64,000 bases of DNA from Acidobacteriota bacterium (GTDB lineage Bacteria; Acidobacteriota; Terriglobia; Terriglobales; SCQP01), in assembly GCA_021818955.1 (NCBI GenBank), contig JAKASR010000005.1, positions 94,227 to 158,226 on the forward strand. Direction: 5' to 3'. Of this stretch, positions 63,679 to 64,000 are shown in pieces. Position 1 is the first letter of the stretch. Each line of letters begins with the position of its first letter. The translations under genes were made by a program, and so were the position numbers. The notes under the pieces were generated by a model. It saw nothing but the letters and a program-made list of their open reading frames with translations, was not told where the DNA came from and made no database searches.

Positions 63679-64000
63679 ATGCGCTCTTTTTATCTGGATG
63701 GGCTACTGGCCTTTCTGCTCTGCCTGGGCCTGACCTGGTGCATGCGCGAGCTGGCCATCCGCATGGGATGGCTGAACCGCCCGGCGCCCCCGCAGAAGGT
63801 CCATGCTCACGCCGTGCCTCGCCTGGGGGGAGTCGCGGTGCTGGCGGCCACCCTGATTGCCATCGCGCTGCTGCGTTTCTGGGAAGCGCGTTTCGACCGT
63901 CCGAATTTTCTGCACCAGGCGCAATTGCGGCTGATTGTATTGCCGGCGCTGCTGGTTTTCCTGGTAGGACTCTGGGACGATATCCGGCCGCTGCGCTGGT
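63679..64000 (+). CDS. WecA/MraY-type glycosyl-1-phosphate transferase, 5' part
   Basis: The first 107 codons are in the window. It starts MRSFYLDGLLAFLLCLGLTW (membrane helix) and continues through NRPAPPQKVHAHAVPRLGGVAVL, the conserved P-K-x-H-x-x-x-x-PRxGG motif, to LVGLWDDIRPLRW (the Asp-Asp motif, DDI). This enzyme starts a polyprenyl-linked glycan by adding a sugar-1-phosphate to undecaprenyl phosphate. The 3' end is outside the window. Confidence 0.88.
   Translation, partial: MRSFYLDGLLAFLLCLGLTWCMRELAIRMGWLNRPAPPQKVHAHAVPRLGGVAVLAATLIAIALLRFWEARFDRPNFLHQAQLRLIVLPALLVFLVGLWDDIRPLRW

Noticed and set aside
63432-63680. Minus-strand 82-codon ORF
   Set aside because: No ribosome site or homology; it overlaps hairpins and the probable promoter of the WecA-like gene.
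1-64000. CRISPR array
   Set aside because: No regularly spaced identical short repeats were found; the dispersed repeats are far apart and variable in length.

Overview
The window is high-GC bacterial DNA whose gene content points to Acidobacteriota (probably the Terriglobia/Acidobacteriia). The main pointers are a FtsX-type permease of the acidobacterial orphan (ADOP) kind, two VWFA proteins of the acidobacterial type, a TAT-exported Gfo/Idh/MocA oxidoreductase, a secreted sedolisin, and BshA of bacillithiol synthesis. This assignment is inferred from gene families only.

Layout: 0.3-7.5 kb holds bshA, a secreted protein, an SDR, a small Cys-containing secreted protein, then a lipoprotein / orphan permease / AhpD-like operon, and a PAP2 membrane enzyme. 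The AhpD-like gene has an in-frame TGA exactly at the second Cys of its redox motif (Cys-Glu-Tyr-TGA), with a hairpin of bacterial SECIS type just downstream. I read it as a selenoprotein. 7.7-12.2 kb: amidohydrolase, murB, S10 peptidase. 12.3-13.7 kb: a Xre/RES toxin-antitoxin pair with a palindromic operator.

14.0-21.1 kb is accessory DNA: an SF3-like ATPase whose last ~50 codons change composition, an AT-rich gene for a membrane-anchored PIN-like protein, a frameshifted PD-(D/E)XK nuclease with four Cys, a truncated upstream partner, a small charged ORF, and a divergent cupin/MarR pair with two palindromic operators. It ends near a tRNA-Thr(CGU). No integrase was seen.

21.4-38.9 kb is mostly housekeeping: ADOP permease, PilR/PilS-like two-component pair with an AtpZ-like protein, DsbA-like protein, nadE, purA, trxA, rsmA, a CoA-transferase pair, tyrA, trpD and a GNAT protein. 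38.9-45.6 kb: two Gfo/Idh/MocA oxidoreductases, two overlapping VWFA genes bracketed by near-identical 188-bp direct repeats, and a sedolisin. 45.8-61.3 kb: cysteine desulfurase plus mnmA (tRNA 2-thiolation), a lipoprotein amidohydrolase, envelope proteins (DUF948-like, YtxH, OmpA-like, BON, AI-2E family), uvrC, folD, coaE, a methyltransferase, an HtrA-like protease and a YncE-like propeller. From 61.7 kb to the edge lies the start of what looks like an exopolysaccharide locus: UpxY/NusG-like antiterminator, UDP-glucuronate-decarboxylase-like SDR, and a partial WecA/MraY-type transferase.

A dispersed intergenic repeat family (left-end, right-end and full 188-bp forms) runs through the window, and every copy found lies in the same orientation.
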